Shown one piece after another: positions 18,544 through 27,021 of a stretch of 64,000 bases of DNA. This stretch comes from Candidatus Poribacteria bacterium (GTDB taxonomy: Bacteria > Poribacteria > WGA-4E > JAJDTR01), in NCBI GenBank assembly GCA_022827055.1, contig JAJDTR010000153.1, positions 55,426 to 119,425 of the forward strand, read 5' to 3'. The notes beneath the pieces are model-generated. The model was not told the DNA's origin and did not search any database. It was given only the letters and a program-made list of their open reading frames with translations. Made by a program: the position numbers and the translations under genes. Positions within the stretch are counted from its first letter, which is position 1. Each line of letters opens with the position of its first letter.

Positions 18544-19149
18544 TTAGTCCCTCTCTTTTTCGCGCGACCGAATAACGCCATCAACGTACGGCTTTAATAA
18601 ATCGCGCAATTTGCGGCGTGCATAGTGGAGGCGGGAACGAACCGTACCCTCGGAACAGTTGAGAATCGTCGCGATTTGAGGGTGAGTTAATCCTTCAAAT
18701 TCGTGCAGAATAACAACCGTGCGGTGCTTGGCTGACAAACTATCCACGGCTTGCGTCACCCATTTTTGAAGTTCCTTCTTTTCGACATCGTCGTGAGGAC
18801 TGTTGGCGTAGCTGCTGCTTCCCGGAAGATTGAACCGGAGATCAATTTCATTCGCATCCGAAAAGGAGGACTCACGGCGCCTCTCTCGCCGCTTGACTGT
18901 ATTCAGCGCTTGATTCACGATTATGCGATAGAGCCATGTTTCAAAAGCGGATTCTTTTCGGAAGCTCCCGATTGATTCGTATACCTTTAGAAAGGTCTCC
19001 TGCATGACATCGTTCGCATCTTCATGATTCTTGGTAATTTGAATCGCGAGCCGGTACGCTAACTTGCCGTATTTTTCGACAATGGAAGCTAACGCCGTTG
19101 TATCTCCTTCAAGCAGGTCCGCGACGAGTAGGGCTTCAGTTCGCTCCAC
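18544..19149 (-). CDS. ECF-type RNA polymerase sigma factor (RpoE-like)
   Basis: This is a 201-residue sigma-70 family protein with only regions 2 and 4. Region 2 spans about residues 25-85 (DANDVMQETFLKVYESIGSF, AFETWLYRIIVNQALN). Region 4 spans about 135-190, with a helix-turn-helix (GLTHPQIATILNCSEGTVRS). They are joined by an acidic/serine linker. The start is GTG at 19149 with GGGAG 8 nt upstream. The partner anti-sigma gene follows directly, so the pair probably responds to envelope stress. A candidate autoregulated ECF promoter precedes it. Confidence 0.93.
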   Translation of the reverse strand: MERTEALLVADLLEGDTTALASIVEKYGKLAYRLAIQITKNHEDANDVMQETFLKVYESIGSFRKESAFETWLYRIIVNQALNTVKRRERRRESSFSDANEIDLRFNLPGSSSYANSPHDDVEKKELQKWVTQAVDSLSAKHRTVVILHEFEGLTHPQIATILNCSEGTVRSRLHYARRKLRDLLKPYVDGVIRSREKERD

Positions 19150-19191
19150 TAAAAATGCTCCCTATGAATAGATTACTGCCTCTTCACGAAG

Positions 19192-19220
19192 ATTAGACAC
19201 CTGAACCGAAAAAACCGTTC
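19192..19220 (-). promoter_or_regulatory. Candidate ECF sigma promoter of the sigma-anti-sigma-TPR operon
   Basis: On the minus strand GAACGG (19220-19215) and TCTAAT (19197-19192) are spaced by 17 bp, resembling the sigma-E type consensus GAACTT-N16/17-TCTGA. The -10 lies about 43 nt upstream of the GTG start, so autoregulation is plausible. Confidence 0.4.
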
Positions 19221-20163
19221 AAAAAATGGAAAGATTTGTTCTTAAATGACTGCGATCTAAAAGGGATGAGCATTATAGCAGGATAAGATTTTCATGTCAA
19301 TTCTTATTTTCTGCACACTCAGGGACAACGCATCTATACTTCACGTTGCCGGGAATTGCGTGTTTTCGAGCGTCTGCGTTTTTTCGAGCGTCTGGTAGAG
19401 TAGCAGCCACGATCAAGTGAGATCATAGATTTCCGTACCACAATCTGTTAGATTGTGATCGCCTCTGTACGACGATAGCTTCCTCCGTCATGCTATCTGT
19501 GCCAGTAAAGCATCCAAATCCGCTTGTAGGAGAAATTATACTCCGCGCTGTCAGAAATTGCGTCTTCTGTAGGATCAAACGAGCGGATAGCGATCAAGAG
19601 ACTGAATAGGGAACGCGATAGTAGATCCCGTGCGATAGAGATCCCGCGATCTCCAGGTCGCGATTTCCTGTGGGCGCGTAAGTTCTGGACTGAACTAAAC
19701 AATTACCATATGAGATTAAGTCGTGTCAAAAAGTAAGTTGGGTGAACTTACCCCAACCTTCAGAACCCAACTGTCAGAACCTAATTGATAGCGCGCCATT
19801 ATCCCTGTCGGAATAATTCTTTCAGCAAGTAACATTTACTAGTCAGAGTCCCTTTCCTCGATCCAGAGGATCGAAATGTCAATAGAATACGATGTGCCCA
19901 AATTTCCGCGCTCCAGCGGAGCGCCATGTGGTGTATTGCTAGATAGTGTTACCTGGTAGCCCCACTGCTGCTAAATCACGATTGAAATGACTCTGCAGAT
20001 TGAGAAAAAAGCCAAGAAAATTTACAGAAAAAACGTAATTATGATATTATAAACGTGAATCGGCTATTGGCAGCGTCCTTCAAAAAAGGAATGCACCCAA
20101 TATTGTCATTCCATAATTCCTATTCATTCTATTCATTTTGATAAGCAACCCGAAAAAAGGGGG
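19221..20163. other. Long gene-free region between divergent transcription units
   Basis: About 940 bp without a convincing gene on either strand. It contains short repeats (tttcgagcgtctg twice near 19360-19395), a palindromic segment GCGATCTCCAGGTCGCGA (19645-19662) like dispersed repeats elsewhere in the window, and a degenerate aagttgggt/acccaact region near 19733-19772. It probably holds divergent promoters and decayed repeat elements. Confidence 0.5.
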
Positions 20164-21654
20164 ATGGTTGTGAAGGAACTAGGGTATATCGCGCTTGGCT
20201 GTGTTCTAATGCTGGTCGTGATGAAATTGCGGCGGGTCAATTGGTCGAAAATCCGAGTTCTCCTGATGTTAGTCGTGACGAAGCTTCGGCGGATTGACTG
20301 GTCGAAAATCAGGATGCCAAAATTCAGACGGCCTAGATTCGCATTGGTACCTAAAATGAAGAATTCGCTGCTAGTCAGCGTCGGGGTGCACGTTGTGCTA
20401 GTGTTGATAGGTTCCATTCTTTTTGTCGCCAAAGACATCCAACACGATTACGATTCTCTCACAATCGAGTGGGTGACGATGCCTCGAACACTGTGGCGCG
20501 CAAAGAAACCAAAGTTGAAACCTGTCCAACCTCGGATTGTTAATTCTCGCAATTTAGCCACGCATCGGGTGACAGCGAAGCCAGACGACATGATGGAAGC
20601 GGCAAGACGCTCATTCGCTCTAGTCGAAAAGAGCGTTAATCTACCAGTGGACGCACCGGAGGCAAAGATGGGCGACGCCAAGGCATCGACTAGACTGCGT
20701 CCGAAGAGTCGCGAGGTGCCGAAGACAACTAAGGAGCATGTCAATGCGCCGGAACGGGATAAAGGAAAGGGGCGATTGGGGACAAAAATTGTTGAAGATA
20801 CCGGCACGGTGGATTCGCCGAAATTGGAGGATTCGGACTTTTCTCACTTCGAAACTGTGCCCGACGGCCAACTAGGGGCAGTCGTCCTGGGTGAGGGCAG
20901 GAATATCTCCGCGCATATCCGGCTCATACGATTGAAACATTCGCTTTCGGACTGGTGGCAGGATCCCACAGCCATGCCTAGCTTGTTCAAGTGGCTACGG
21001 GCGAACACGCGCATTCGAGCGGACATGAAATTCAAAAGTGGATCACTTCGTTTATCCGACCCGGATATTCAAGACGCTCCGTTAATCTTCATGACCGGAC
21101 ACGACAAGGACATTACCATTCACCGCAAACTCGGTAAAGACGGACCGTTGTCAGACGGGTTTTCCGAATCGGAACGCGCCGCGCTGCGAGAATATATCAT
21201 TGACAGGAAAGGGACGCTTTTTTTCGATGACTGTGGGTTCAACGGAGTCTTTGCCCAACAAGTCGCTCTTGAACTCAACAAGACCTTCCCGGAATATCCA
21301 CTCAAGGACATTCCCCACAACCATGAAATCTATAAGATTCATTTCAAGCTACCGGTTCCCCCGAGAGGAGGTGATGTGTTTTGGTCGGCGCCGGGCGCAG
21401 CCCAACGCGTAGGAGGCGTCTATCGAGCCGTCTCGTCGAAGTTCGCGTACCAGAAAGGAATCTCAATCGGCAGTAGACTGGCTGTCATCTACAACCGCAA
21501 AGATTACATGTGCTCAATGGAGACCGCGGAAGTGGATAGCCGGGCGCGGCTGCGAAATAGACGATCGACCGACGTTCACCGATTCATGACCAACTTGATG
21601 GTCTACATTTTGAAATACGGCGGGAATGTTGATCGGAGCCGTTATAAACAGTAA
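20164..21654 (+). CDS. DUF4159 domain membrane protein
   Basis: The protein has 496 residues. The N-terminus carries a 19-residue tandem duplication (MLVVMKLRRVNWSKIR then MLVVTKLRRIDWSKIR, 57 nt apart) and a transmembrane helix at about residues 65-85 (SLLVSVGVHVVLVLIGSILF). A charged low-complexity linker follows. The C-terminal about 220 residues match DUF4159: PLIFMTGHDK, LREYIIDRKGTLFFDDCGFNG, SRLAVIYNRKDY and a final RFMTNLMVYIL. DUF4159 proteins are often found near MoxR/aerotolerance-type genes and their function is unknown; no such genes are visible here. The ATG at 20164 follows AAGGGGG very closely, and a GTG at 20170 is an alternative. Confidence 0.8.
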   Translation: MVVKELGYIALGCVLMLVVMKLRRVNWSKIRVLLMLVVTKLRRIDWSKIRMPKFRRPRFALVPKMKNSLLVSVGVHVVLVLIGSILFVAKDIQHDYDSLTIEWVTMPRTLWRAKKPKLKPVQPRIVNSRNLATHRVTAKPDDMMEAARRSFALVEKSVNLPVDAPEAKMGDAKASTRLRPKSREVPKTTKEHVNAPERDKGKGRLGTKIVEDTGTVDSPKLEDSDFSHFETVPDGQLGAVVLGEGRNISAHIRLIRLKHSLSDWWQDPTAMPSLFKWLRANTRIRADMKFKSGSLRLSDPDIQDAPLIFMTGHDKDITIHRKLGKDGPLSDGFSESERAALREYIIDRKGTLFFDDCGFNGVFAQQVALELNKTFPEYPLKDIPHNHEIYKIHFKLPVPPRGGDVFWSAPGAAQRVGGVYRAVSSKFAYQKGISIGSRLAVIYNRKDYMCSMETAEVDSRARLRNRRSTDVHRFMTNLMVYILKYGGNVDRSRYKQ

Positions 21655-21770
21655 TAGACAAGAATAGGGCAAAAAATGACGTTGGGGGGCAATGAAGAGG
21701 ATTTGGGGGAATGTGTTTTGGAGGCGGGATTGCCGCATATCAAAACATCGATTGCCTTTTTAACTGTCCA

Positions 21771-22739
21771 TCAGGGTGACATTCCTCGTGACACAATCGG
21801 AGTTTTAAATACGATTTCCTCCCGTTCTATCCGGATAGGTCCAACCTCTAGTACCGGGCATCTCAATCCTCCTCCTCGTGAAATGACGCCGACAAAGTTG
21901 ACTTTTTCCCCAAGTCGCTCAAACGATGTACAGACCTCTTCGCACATATCCGAAGAAATCAGAAAAACCATTCGTCCTTTCGGTTTAAGGGCACGATACA
22001 GTTCCGGAATTGCGTCCATCACCGCCCGACGGTGGACTGTACGAAAAGGTGGTTCAGTGATAATCAAATCAATACTGTTCGGCATTAATGGCAAGGAACG
22101 AACGTCGGAAACAAAATAGGCGCCCGGTGCAAGCTCTGAAAGTCCCGGAGACAGACTCTGATCTACATCTGAAGCAATTACGGATAGACCGCGAAGCCTG
22201 CCTTCAAAAATGATCCCGCCATACCCGGCGAACGGATCCAGAATTAAATCGGCTGAAGATGGCTTGGCAATGTTGTAAAGGAATTTTACGTCCAAAACAG
22301 ACATCGCTCGGTGAGCGTGATGTCCAAATGCCTTCCGCTTCTCGCCAGCCTGCACTATCTCGAATTCTCGTCTATCGGGCGCGTGTGCCAAGAGTGATTC
22401 GGCATCCTGAACGTACACCTCCGTCTGATACACCTTTTGCCCGCGGCGGCGTACCCAGCCCACATGCCATCGTCCTCGCTCGATTGGGGATAACACCTCG
22501 CCGCGGTAGGGCTCCGACTTTAGAAGGAGAATAGCTTCCGTATATCCGAGGTGTGCCGCGTATGACTTGACATCAACCGGTGCTAGCTCAAGATCCACCT
22601 GCATGTGTCGGCGCGCCCAAGACTCGCGCCTTATTTCCAAGCCGAAATTTCCGAAAACCGCCTGAAACTCCGCCTTCGCTAGTTCAAACGGGATGCCGAT
22701 TCCGCCGCGACTAATGCGAAAATAGATGTGATACTGCAT
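21771..22739 (-). CDS. Trm11/THUMP-like RNA (or DNA) methyltransferase
   Basis: This 322-residue SAM-dependent methyltransferase has a Trm11-like order: an N-terminal RNA-binding-type region, the conserved GRWHVGWV and FGHHAHRAMSVLD segments, motif I DPFAGYGGI and the catalytic TEPPF motif (N/D/S-P-P-F type, here E). Trm11 proteins methylate guanine N2 in tRNA, so a tRNA modification role is likely; the Glu in place of Asp/Asn is unusual. The start at 22739 overlaps nothing and lies 11 bp from the preceding PotD stop, suggesting co-transcription. A TTG extension to 22775 is possible, but its GGGAGGA lies inside that frame. Confidence 0.75.
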   Translation of the reverse strand: MQYHIYFRISRGGIGIPFELAKAEFQAVFGNFGLEIRRESWARRHMQVDLELAPVDVKSYAAHLGYTEAILLLKSEPYRGEVLSPIERGRWHVGWVRRRGQKVYQTEVYVQDAESLLAHAPDRREFEIVQAGEKRKAFGHHAHRAMSVLDVKFLYNIAKPSSADLILDPFAGYGGIIFEGRLRGLSVIASDVDQSLSPGLSELAPGAYFVSDVRSLPLMPNSIDLIITEPPFRTVHRRAVMDAIPELYRALKPKGRMVFLISSDMCEEVCTSFERLGEKVNFVGVISRGGGLRCPVLEVGPIRIEREEIVFKTPIVSRGMSP

Positions 22740-22750
22740 TGTGGAGGTGC

Positions 22751-23779
22751 CTACCGGGCTTTGATTTCCTCCCAAACACGATTGTATTGGACAGTAAAAT
22801 CCTTGAGGTCAATGAGCGATTCCATCCTGCTCAACACCTCCTCGGACGGGTAAATGCCGGGTTCCGCCCGCAACTTCTCCGACACGTAATCCTTGGCGGC
22901 GCTGACACACGTTCCGTACTTGGTGAAATTCGTAATTTTAGCGTTGACCTCGGGCCGAAGGAGATAATCTATGAACTTCTCAGCCAATTCTTTATGAGGC
23001 GCAGAAGCAGGGATGCACACCGTGTCAATGAACTGCGTCGATCCCTCTTTGGGAATGACATATCTCAAGTTGGGGCGATTGTCTGCTGCGCGAAAAGCGT
23101 CGCCGCTCCAGCAGTGTGCCATGTCAACATCGCCGGAACTAAGGATTTCATCCGCTTCGCTTCGGTAAAGCTTCACGAGAGGTTTCTGTTTAATCAACAC
23201 CTGCTTTGCAGCGGCCAATTCCTCCGGGTTGGTCGTGTTGACGGAATACCCCAACAACTTCAACGCCGCGCCGATCACTTCGCGCTGATCGTCGAGCATA
23301 CTAAAACTACCGCCATACCCCTCCTCCCAAAGTACAGACCAGCTATCGGGAGGCGGTTTCACTTTCGTCGAATCATAGGCAATCCCCGCCGTACCCCACG
23401 TATAAGGAATCGAATAAAGATTTCCCGGATCATAATATTTTCCCAAGAATTGCGGGCTGATATTCTTGAAATTCGGAATGTTGGCGCGATCTAATTCCGC
23501 CAACAGGTTCTGCTTGACCATAATCCCGACCATGAAATCGGACGGCATAACAATATCGTAGCCTGACGCCCCCGACTGCAATTTCGTCAGCAGGTCCTCG
23601 TTGCTCGCAAATGTATCAACAACGACGCGCACTCCGAACTCTTTCTCGAACGCGGATCGAATTTCGTCGCTGACATAATTAGCCCACGCGAACACATTCA
23701 ACTGCTTCTGCTCCGCACCGCCGCAGCCAGCGGCGGTCAGTATGATAAACAGAGCGCACAAAATTCTTCGCTTTAACAA
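22751..23779 (-). CDS. Spermidine/putrescine-type ABC transporter substrate-binding lipoprotein
   Basis: This is a 342-residue PotD/PotF family protein. It has a lipoprotein signal with lipobox cysteine at residue 19 (ILTAAGC), then the typical QLNVFAWANYVSDEIRSAFE start, YDIVMPSDF, and a polyamine-site region with IPYTWGTAGIAYD. It should deliver polyamines to an ABC permease, but no potABC genes are nearby, so the transporter genes lie elsewhere or it has another role. The start is TTG at 23779 with AAGGAGGG ideally spaced. Confidence 0.9.
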   Translation of the reverse strand: MLKRRILCALFIILTAAGCGGAEQKQLNVFAWANYVSDEIRSAFEKEFGVRVVVDTFASNEDLLTKLQSGASGYDIVMPSDFMVGIMVKQNLLAELDRANIPNFKNISPQFLGKYYDPGNLYSIPYTWGTAGIAYDSTKVKPPPDSWSVLWEEGYGGSFSMLDDQREVIGAALKLLGYSVNTTNPEELAAAKQVLIKQKPLVKLYRSEADEILSSGDVDMAHCWSGDAFRAADNRPNLRYVIPKEGSTQFIDTVCIPASAPHKELAEKFIDYLLRPEVNAKITNFTKYGTCVSAAKDYVSEKLRAEPGIYPSEEVLSRMESLIDLKDFTVQYNRVWEEIKAR

Positions 23780-24289
23780 TAGCCCTCCTTATATCATTTC
23801 GCTTGAATAATATTTCATGCTATGTTTCCTTTATGATAAAGACCTATATCAAGCATTGGTCTGTGCACACCAAGGCCGTAGGCGGGGCATCTTGCCCCGC
23901 ATTGGCGAGATTTGATCGGCGCCATTAATTCACTGCAAAGATTGAGTTTCGTAGGTTGGGTTGAACGGTCCAACACGAACCGACGTGAATGCCAACAGAA
24001 CATCCGCCCTACAACAACACCGTCTTGTGAATAGAAAAAGTGAAACCCAACTTTCGGGTTTTCCGAATCGCGTCTCCGTTGGGTATCACTATGTTTTGTG
24101 GGGTTTTGAGCGCGATCAAAGCAACCGAACCTAGGTGGAACATCGGGTGTTCCTCTGGTTGGTGCCGTTCAACTCAACCTACGGTTTATTTGTACATCTC
24201 CTAAATGTACAATTTTTAGTTGCAATGGACATAAAAACACATATTGCCGGCTCGCGGGAACCGTGATTCGAGAATGTTTCGACCGGATA
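23780..24289. other. Gene-free repeat-rich stretch upstream of potD-like gene
   Basis: About 510 bp without a gene. It contains a perfect 8-bp hairpin GCGGGGCA-TCT-TGCCCCGC (23882-23900) and the inverted-repeat element at 23950-24184. No strong promoter was picked. Confidence 0.55.
23950..24184. repeat. Inverted-repeat-bounded intergenic element (GTAGGTTGGGTTGAACGG type)
   Basis: CGTAGGTTGGGTTGAACGG (23950-23968) and CCGTTCAACTCAACCTACGG (24165-24184) are near-perfect inverted repeats about 235 bp apart. The same core, GTAGGTTGGGTTGAACGG, occurs inside the MITE at 52381-52616, and a decayed form occurs at 4864-5088. An internal gtgaaacccaac pairs with the core. It is probably a non-autonomous mobile or folding repeat family. 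Confidence 0.6.
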
Positions 24290-25786
24290 TCACGATTTCG
24301 ACTCCCAATCTTGAGCAAGTTGCACCAAGAGACGCACACCGTACCCCGACGCCGTTTTTGGCACATAGGATGAACCTTTCATATCCCAAGCGGTGCCGGC
24401 GATGTCCAAGTGAACCCAGGGATAACCTTCCGCAAACTTTTTCAAGAACACCGCGCCAGCGATGGTACCCGCGGTTCCGTCACCGATGTTTTTCACGTCT
24501 GCGGTATTGCTCTTGATCTGCTCGTCGTAGTCGTCCCACAGGGGCAACTGCCACACTCTCTCGTGTGTTTTTTCTCCGGCAGCTTGCAGCCGGTCCATCA
24601 AGTCCTGACTCGTCCCCATCATACCCGCCGTGAGATTTCCTAACGCGACGATAACCGCTCCGGTTAACGTCGCAAGGTCAATCACAGCCTGCGGTTCATA
24701 GCGCGCCGCATAGCCCAATGCATCGGCGAGTACCAACCGCCCCTCGGCATCCGTATTGATAATTTCAACCGTTTTGCCGCTGTAAGAGGTGACAACATCG
24801 CCGGGTTTAATGGCAGTGCCACTCGGCATATTCTCGGTTGCGGCAATCAGACCGACAACGCGTACATCCGGCTTGACATTGCCGATTACTTGCATTGCAC
24901 CGAGCACCGCCGCCGCGCCCGACATATCGTGCTTCATCTCCTCCATGCCCTTCCCGGGTTTCAGCGAAATTCCGCCGGTGTCAAACGTGATTCCTTTCCC
25001 CACGAACACAACAGTCTCTCTCTCCTCACCCTCGGGAACATAATCGAGCGCAATGAATCTCGGTTCCTCTTCACTCCCTTGAGCAACCGCCAGCAGGGTC
25101 CCAAACCCTTGTTCCTTCAAGTCCGCTAGATCGAGAATCTCGCATTTCAGTCCTGTTGAATCCGCGACGCTTTGCGCTTTTTCCGCCAAGATGGTCGGCG
25201 TCAGTTTGTTGCCGGGTTGATTGCTCAGATCGCGGGCAAGCATTGTCCCGTGCGCGATGGCGCTTCCGAGTGCCGCGGCATCCTCTTGGGAAGATCTGCC
25301 AGCCTCATCCGAAACAAGAAACGTGATGGCATCCAGTTCTTTAATGTCATCGAGTCCTTCGGTTTTGTGTTGATTGAATTGGTACAGCGCAAGAAGACTC
25401 CCTTCGGTTGCCGCCTGAATCATTTCGGGCGGCGCGTCCGACGGCGTGGGAATCCCAATCGTCTTGGCGCCAAGATCTCGGAGCTTACAGGCAATTTCAC
25501 CGGCGGCTTCGCGTGCTTTTTCGGCGTCAAACACATCCGATTTGCCCAAGCCGACAACGGCGAGCCGGGGCGCTGCGACCTCCTCGTTTGTATAGAGAAT
25601 AGCCGTCTGTTTGTGTTTTCCCTCAAAGTCTCCCAAATCAACCAACCTGCGAATTGCGCCCTCCAACGCTTCGTCCGCCGTCTGGACGATTCCGCTTCTT
25701 GTAGATTCTTCGCCTTCAAAAACACCGATGACGAGGGCATCAACCGCCGCCGATTTGAAATTCTCAACTTTTACGTTAACGTCCAT
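24290..25786 (-). CDS. pepA: Leucyl aminopeptidase
   Basis: This is a 498-residue M17 cytosolic aminopeptidase that removes N-terminal residues with a two-metal centre. It has the N-terminal macro-like domain and the catalytic C-terminal half with VGKGITFDTGGISLKP, KHDMSGAAAV and the family signature NTDAEGRLVLADAL. These contain the Lys, Asp and Glu metal ligands and the Arg of the active site. Length is normal. The start is supported by AAGGAG 6 nt before the ATG. A single gene, separated by about 200 bp from hisG. Confidence 0.97.
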   Translation of the reverse strand: MDVNVKVENFKSAAVDALVIGVFEGEESTRSGIVQTADEALEGAIRRLVDLGDFEGKHKQTAILYTNEEVAAPRLAVVGLGKSDVFDAEKAREAAGEIACKLRDLGAKTIGIPTPSDAPPEMIQAATEGSLLALYQFNQHKTEGLDDIKELDAITFLVSDEAGRSSQEDAAALGSAIAHGTMLARDLSNQPGNKLTPTILAEKAQSVADSTGLKCEILDLADLKEQGFGTLLAVAQGSEEEPRFIALDYVPEGEERETVVFVGKGITFDTGGISLKPGKGMEEMKHDMSGAAAVLGAMQVIGNVKPDVRVVGLIAATENMPSGTAIKPGDVVTSYSGKTVEIINTDAEGRLVLADALGYAARYEPQAVIDLATLTGAVIVALGNLTAGMMGTSQDLMDRLQAAGEKTHERVWQLPLWDDYDEQIKSNTADVKNIGDGTAGTIAGAVFLKKFAEGYPWVHLDIAGTAWDMKGSSYVPKTASGYGVRLLVQLAQDWESKS

Positions 25787-25860
25787 TTCAACTCCTTACT
25801 CTATAATTGTTTGTGCTTTGACTGTCTGTAGTTCATATACCATCTCGTTTGCACAACGCG

Positions 25861-25886
25861 GTAGGAGCGATCTCCGAATCGCGACC
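25861..25886 (+). repeat. Dispersed 26-bp palindromic repeat, copy 1
   Basis: The sequence begins GTAGGAGCGATCTCC and ends TCGCGACC. The same 26-bp pattern recurs on the opposite strand at 35995-36020 with about five differences, and a partial copy lies at 19645-19662. All are intergenic. It resembles a REP-type element. Confidence 0.6.
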
Positions 25887-25996
25887 TCTATTCACGCTAT
25901 TGATGCACTGTAATTTTTGCGAGTGGTATTGGATGAAATCGTTGAGTCGCTAGATTCGGTAACGGAATCATTTGGAATCATCGCGTGTCGCGCGAG

Positions 25997-26869
25997 CTAA
26001 GGTATGACTTTGTTTAACGGGTATTCGATTATCCCCTCCGCGCCAACCCGCTTCAATTCCGGAATGAGATCCCGCACAACATGCTCATCGATAATGGTCT
26101 CAACCGCGCGCCAGCCATCCTCGCTGAGTGAAGAGATTGTCGGCTTTTTCATGGCAGGTAGGATTGCCAACACGGATTGCAGATTTTCGTCTGAAATATT
26201 CATCTTCAATCCAACCTTCTCCTCCGCTGCCAAGGCGCCGGACAGAAGCATGTATAGATTCTCGATTTTCGTGCGCTTCCACTCGTCCCCCCAACTCTCC
26301 TTGTTGACGACGAGCGTCGTCGTGGACTGCAAAACAACGTCCACAATTCTCAGTCGATTCGCCTTCAATGAACTTCCTGTCTCTGTTATTTCCACAATCG
26401 CGTCACACAAGTGAGGAATTTTGACCTCCGTGGCGCCGTGGGAGAACTTAACCGTCGCGTTCACGCCGTTATCGGCAAGATAGCTTTTTGTGGCTTCAAC
26501 CAATTCGGTAAAAACTACTTTCCCCTCAAGATCCGCAACAGACTTGATGGGAGAGTCTTCCGCAACCGCCAACACCCAACGCGCCGGACGGTTGGTCTGT
26601 TTGCTGTAGGTGAGTGAACCGACTTCAAGCACATCAGCCTTGCACTCGCGCACCCAGTCACTCCCGGCGAGTCCGATGTCGATTACGCCACGTTCAACAT
26701 AGAGCGCCATGTCTTGGGGTCGCAGCAACATCGCCTCAATCTCGTCATCGTCGATACTCGGATAATACGATCGGCTGCTGATATTTATGGAGTAGCCTGC
26801 CTTTTTGAAGAATTTAAGCGTAGATTCCTGTAGTGTGCCTTTTGGAATGCCCAGTTTCAATACATGCAT
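25997..26869 (-). CDS. hisG: ATP phosphoribosyltransferase, long form
   Basis: HisG catalyses the first step of histidine synthesis, joining ATP and PRPP. At 290 residues with a C-terminal ACT-like regulatory domain (about 215-290), this is the long, hexameric form that needs no HisZ. Visible motifs are [12 protein letters not shown] at the start and the family signature [21 protein letters not shown]. No other his genes are in the window. The ATG at 26869 has no clear Shine-Dalgarno, but the conserved [11 protein letters not shown] start supports it. Confidence 0.96.
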   Translation of the reverse strand: MHVLKLGIPKGTLQESTLKFFKKAGYSINISSRSYYPSIDDDEIEAMLLRPQDMALYVERGVIDIGLAGSDWVRECKADVLEVGSLTYSKQTNRPARWVLAVAEDSPIKSVADLEGKVVFTELVEATKSYLADNGVNATVKFSHGATEVKIPHLCDAIVEITETGSSLKANRLRIVDVVLQSTTTLVVNKESWGDEWKRTKIENLYMLLSGALAAEEKVGLKMNISDENLQSVLAILPAMKKPTISSLSEDGWRAVETIIDEHVVRDLIPELKRVGAEGIIEYPLNKVIP

Positions 26870-27021
26870 GTGTTTGCGGCCTCAATATGGTAATTTCACT
26901 TTCGACTTCAGTGTTTGAAACTATATGACTGAATGGATGAAGTTTAATAAATTGGTTCGGCGACTTCTGTGCGATACCCGGCGCGATTGGAAAGGGAACT
27001 CTATCGCTCCCAAGGAGGATT

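Noticed and set aside
23882..23900. GC-rich hairpin as a terminator
   Set aside because: It lies upstream of the potD-like start and lacks a T-run in either direction, so it is better regarded as a REP-like palindrome.
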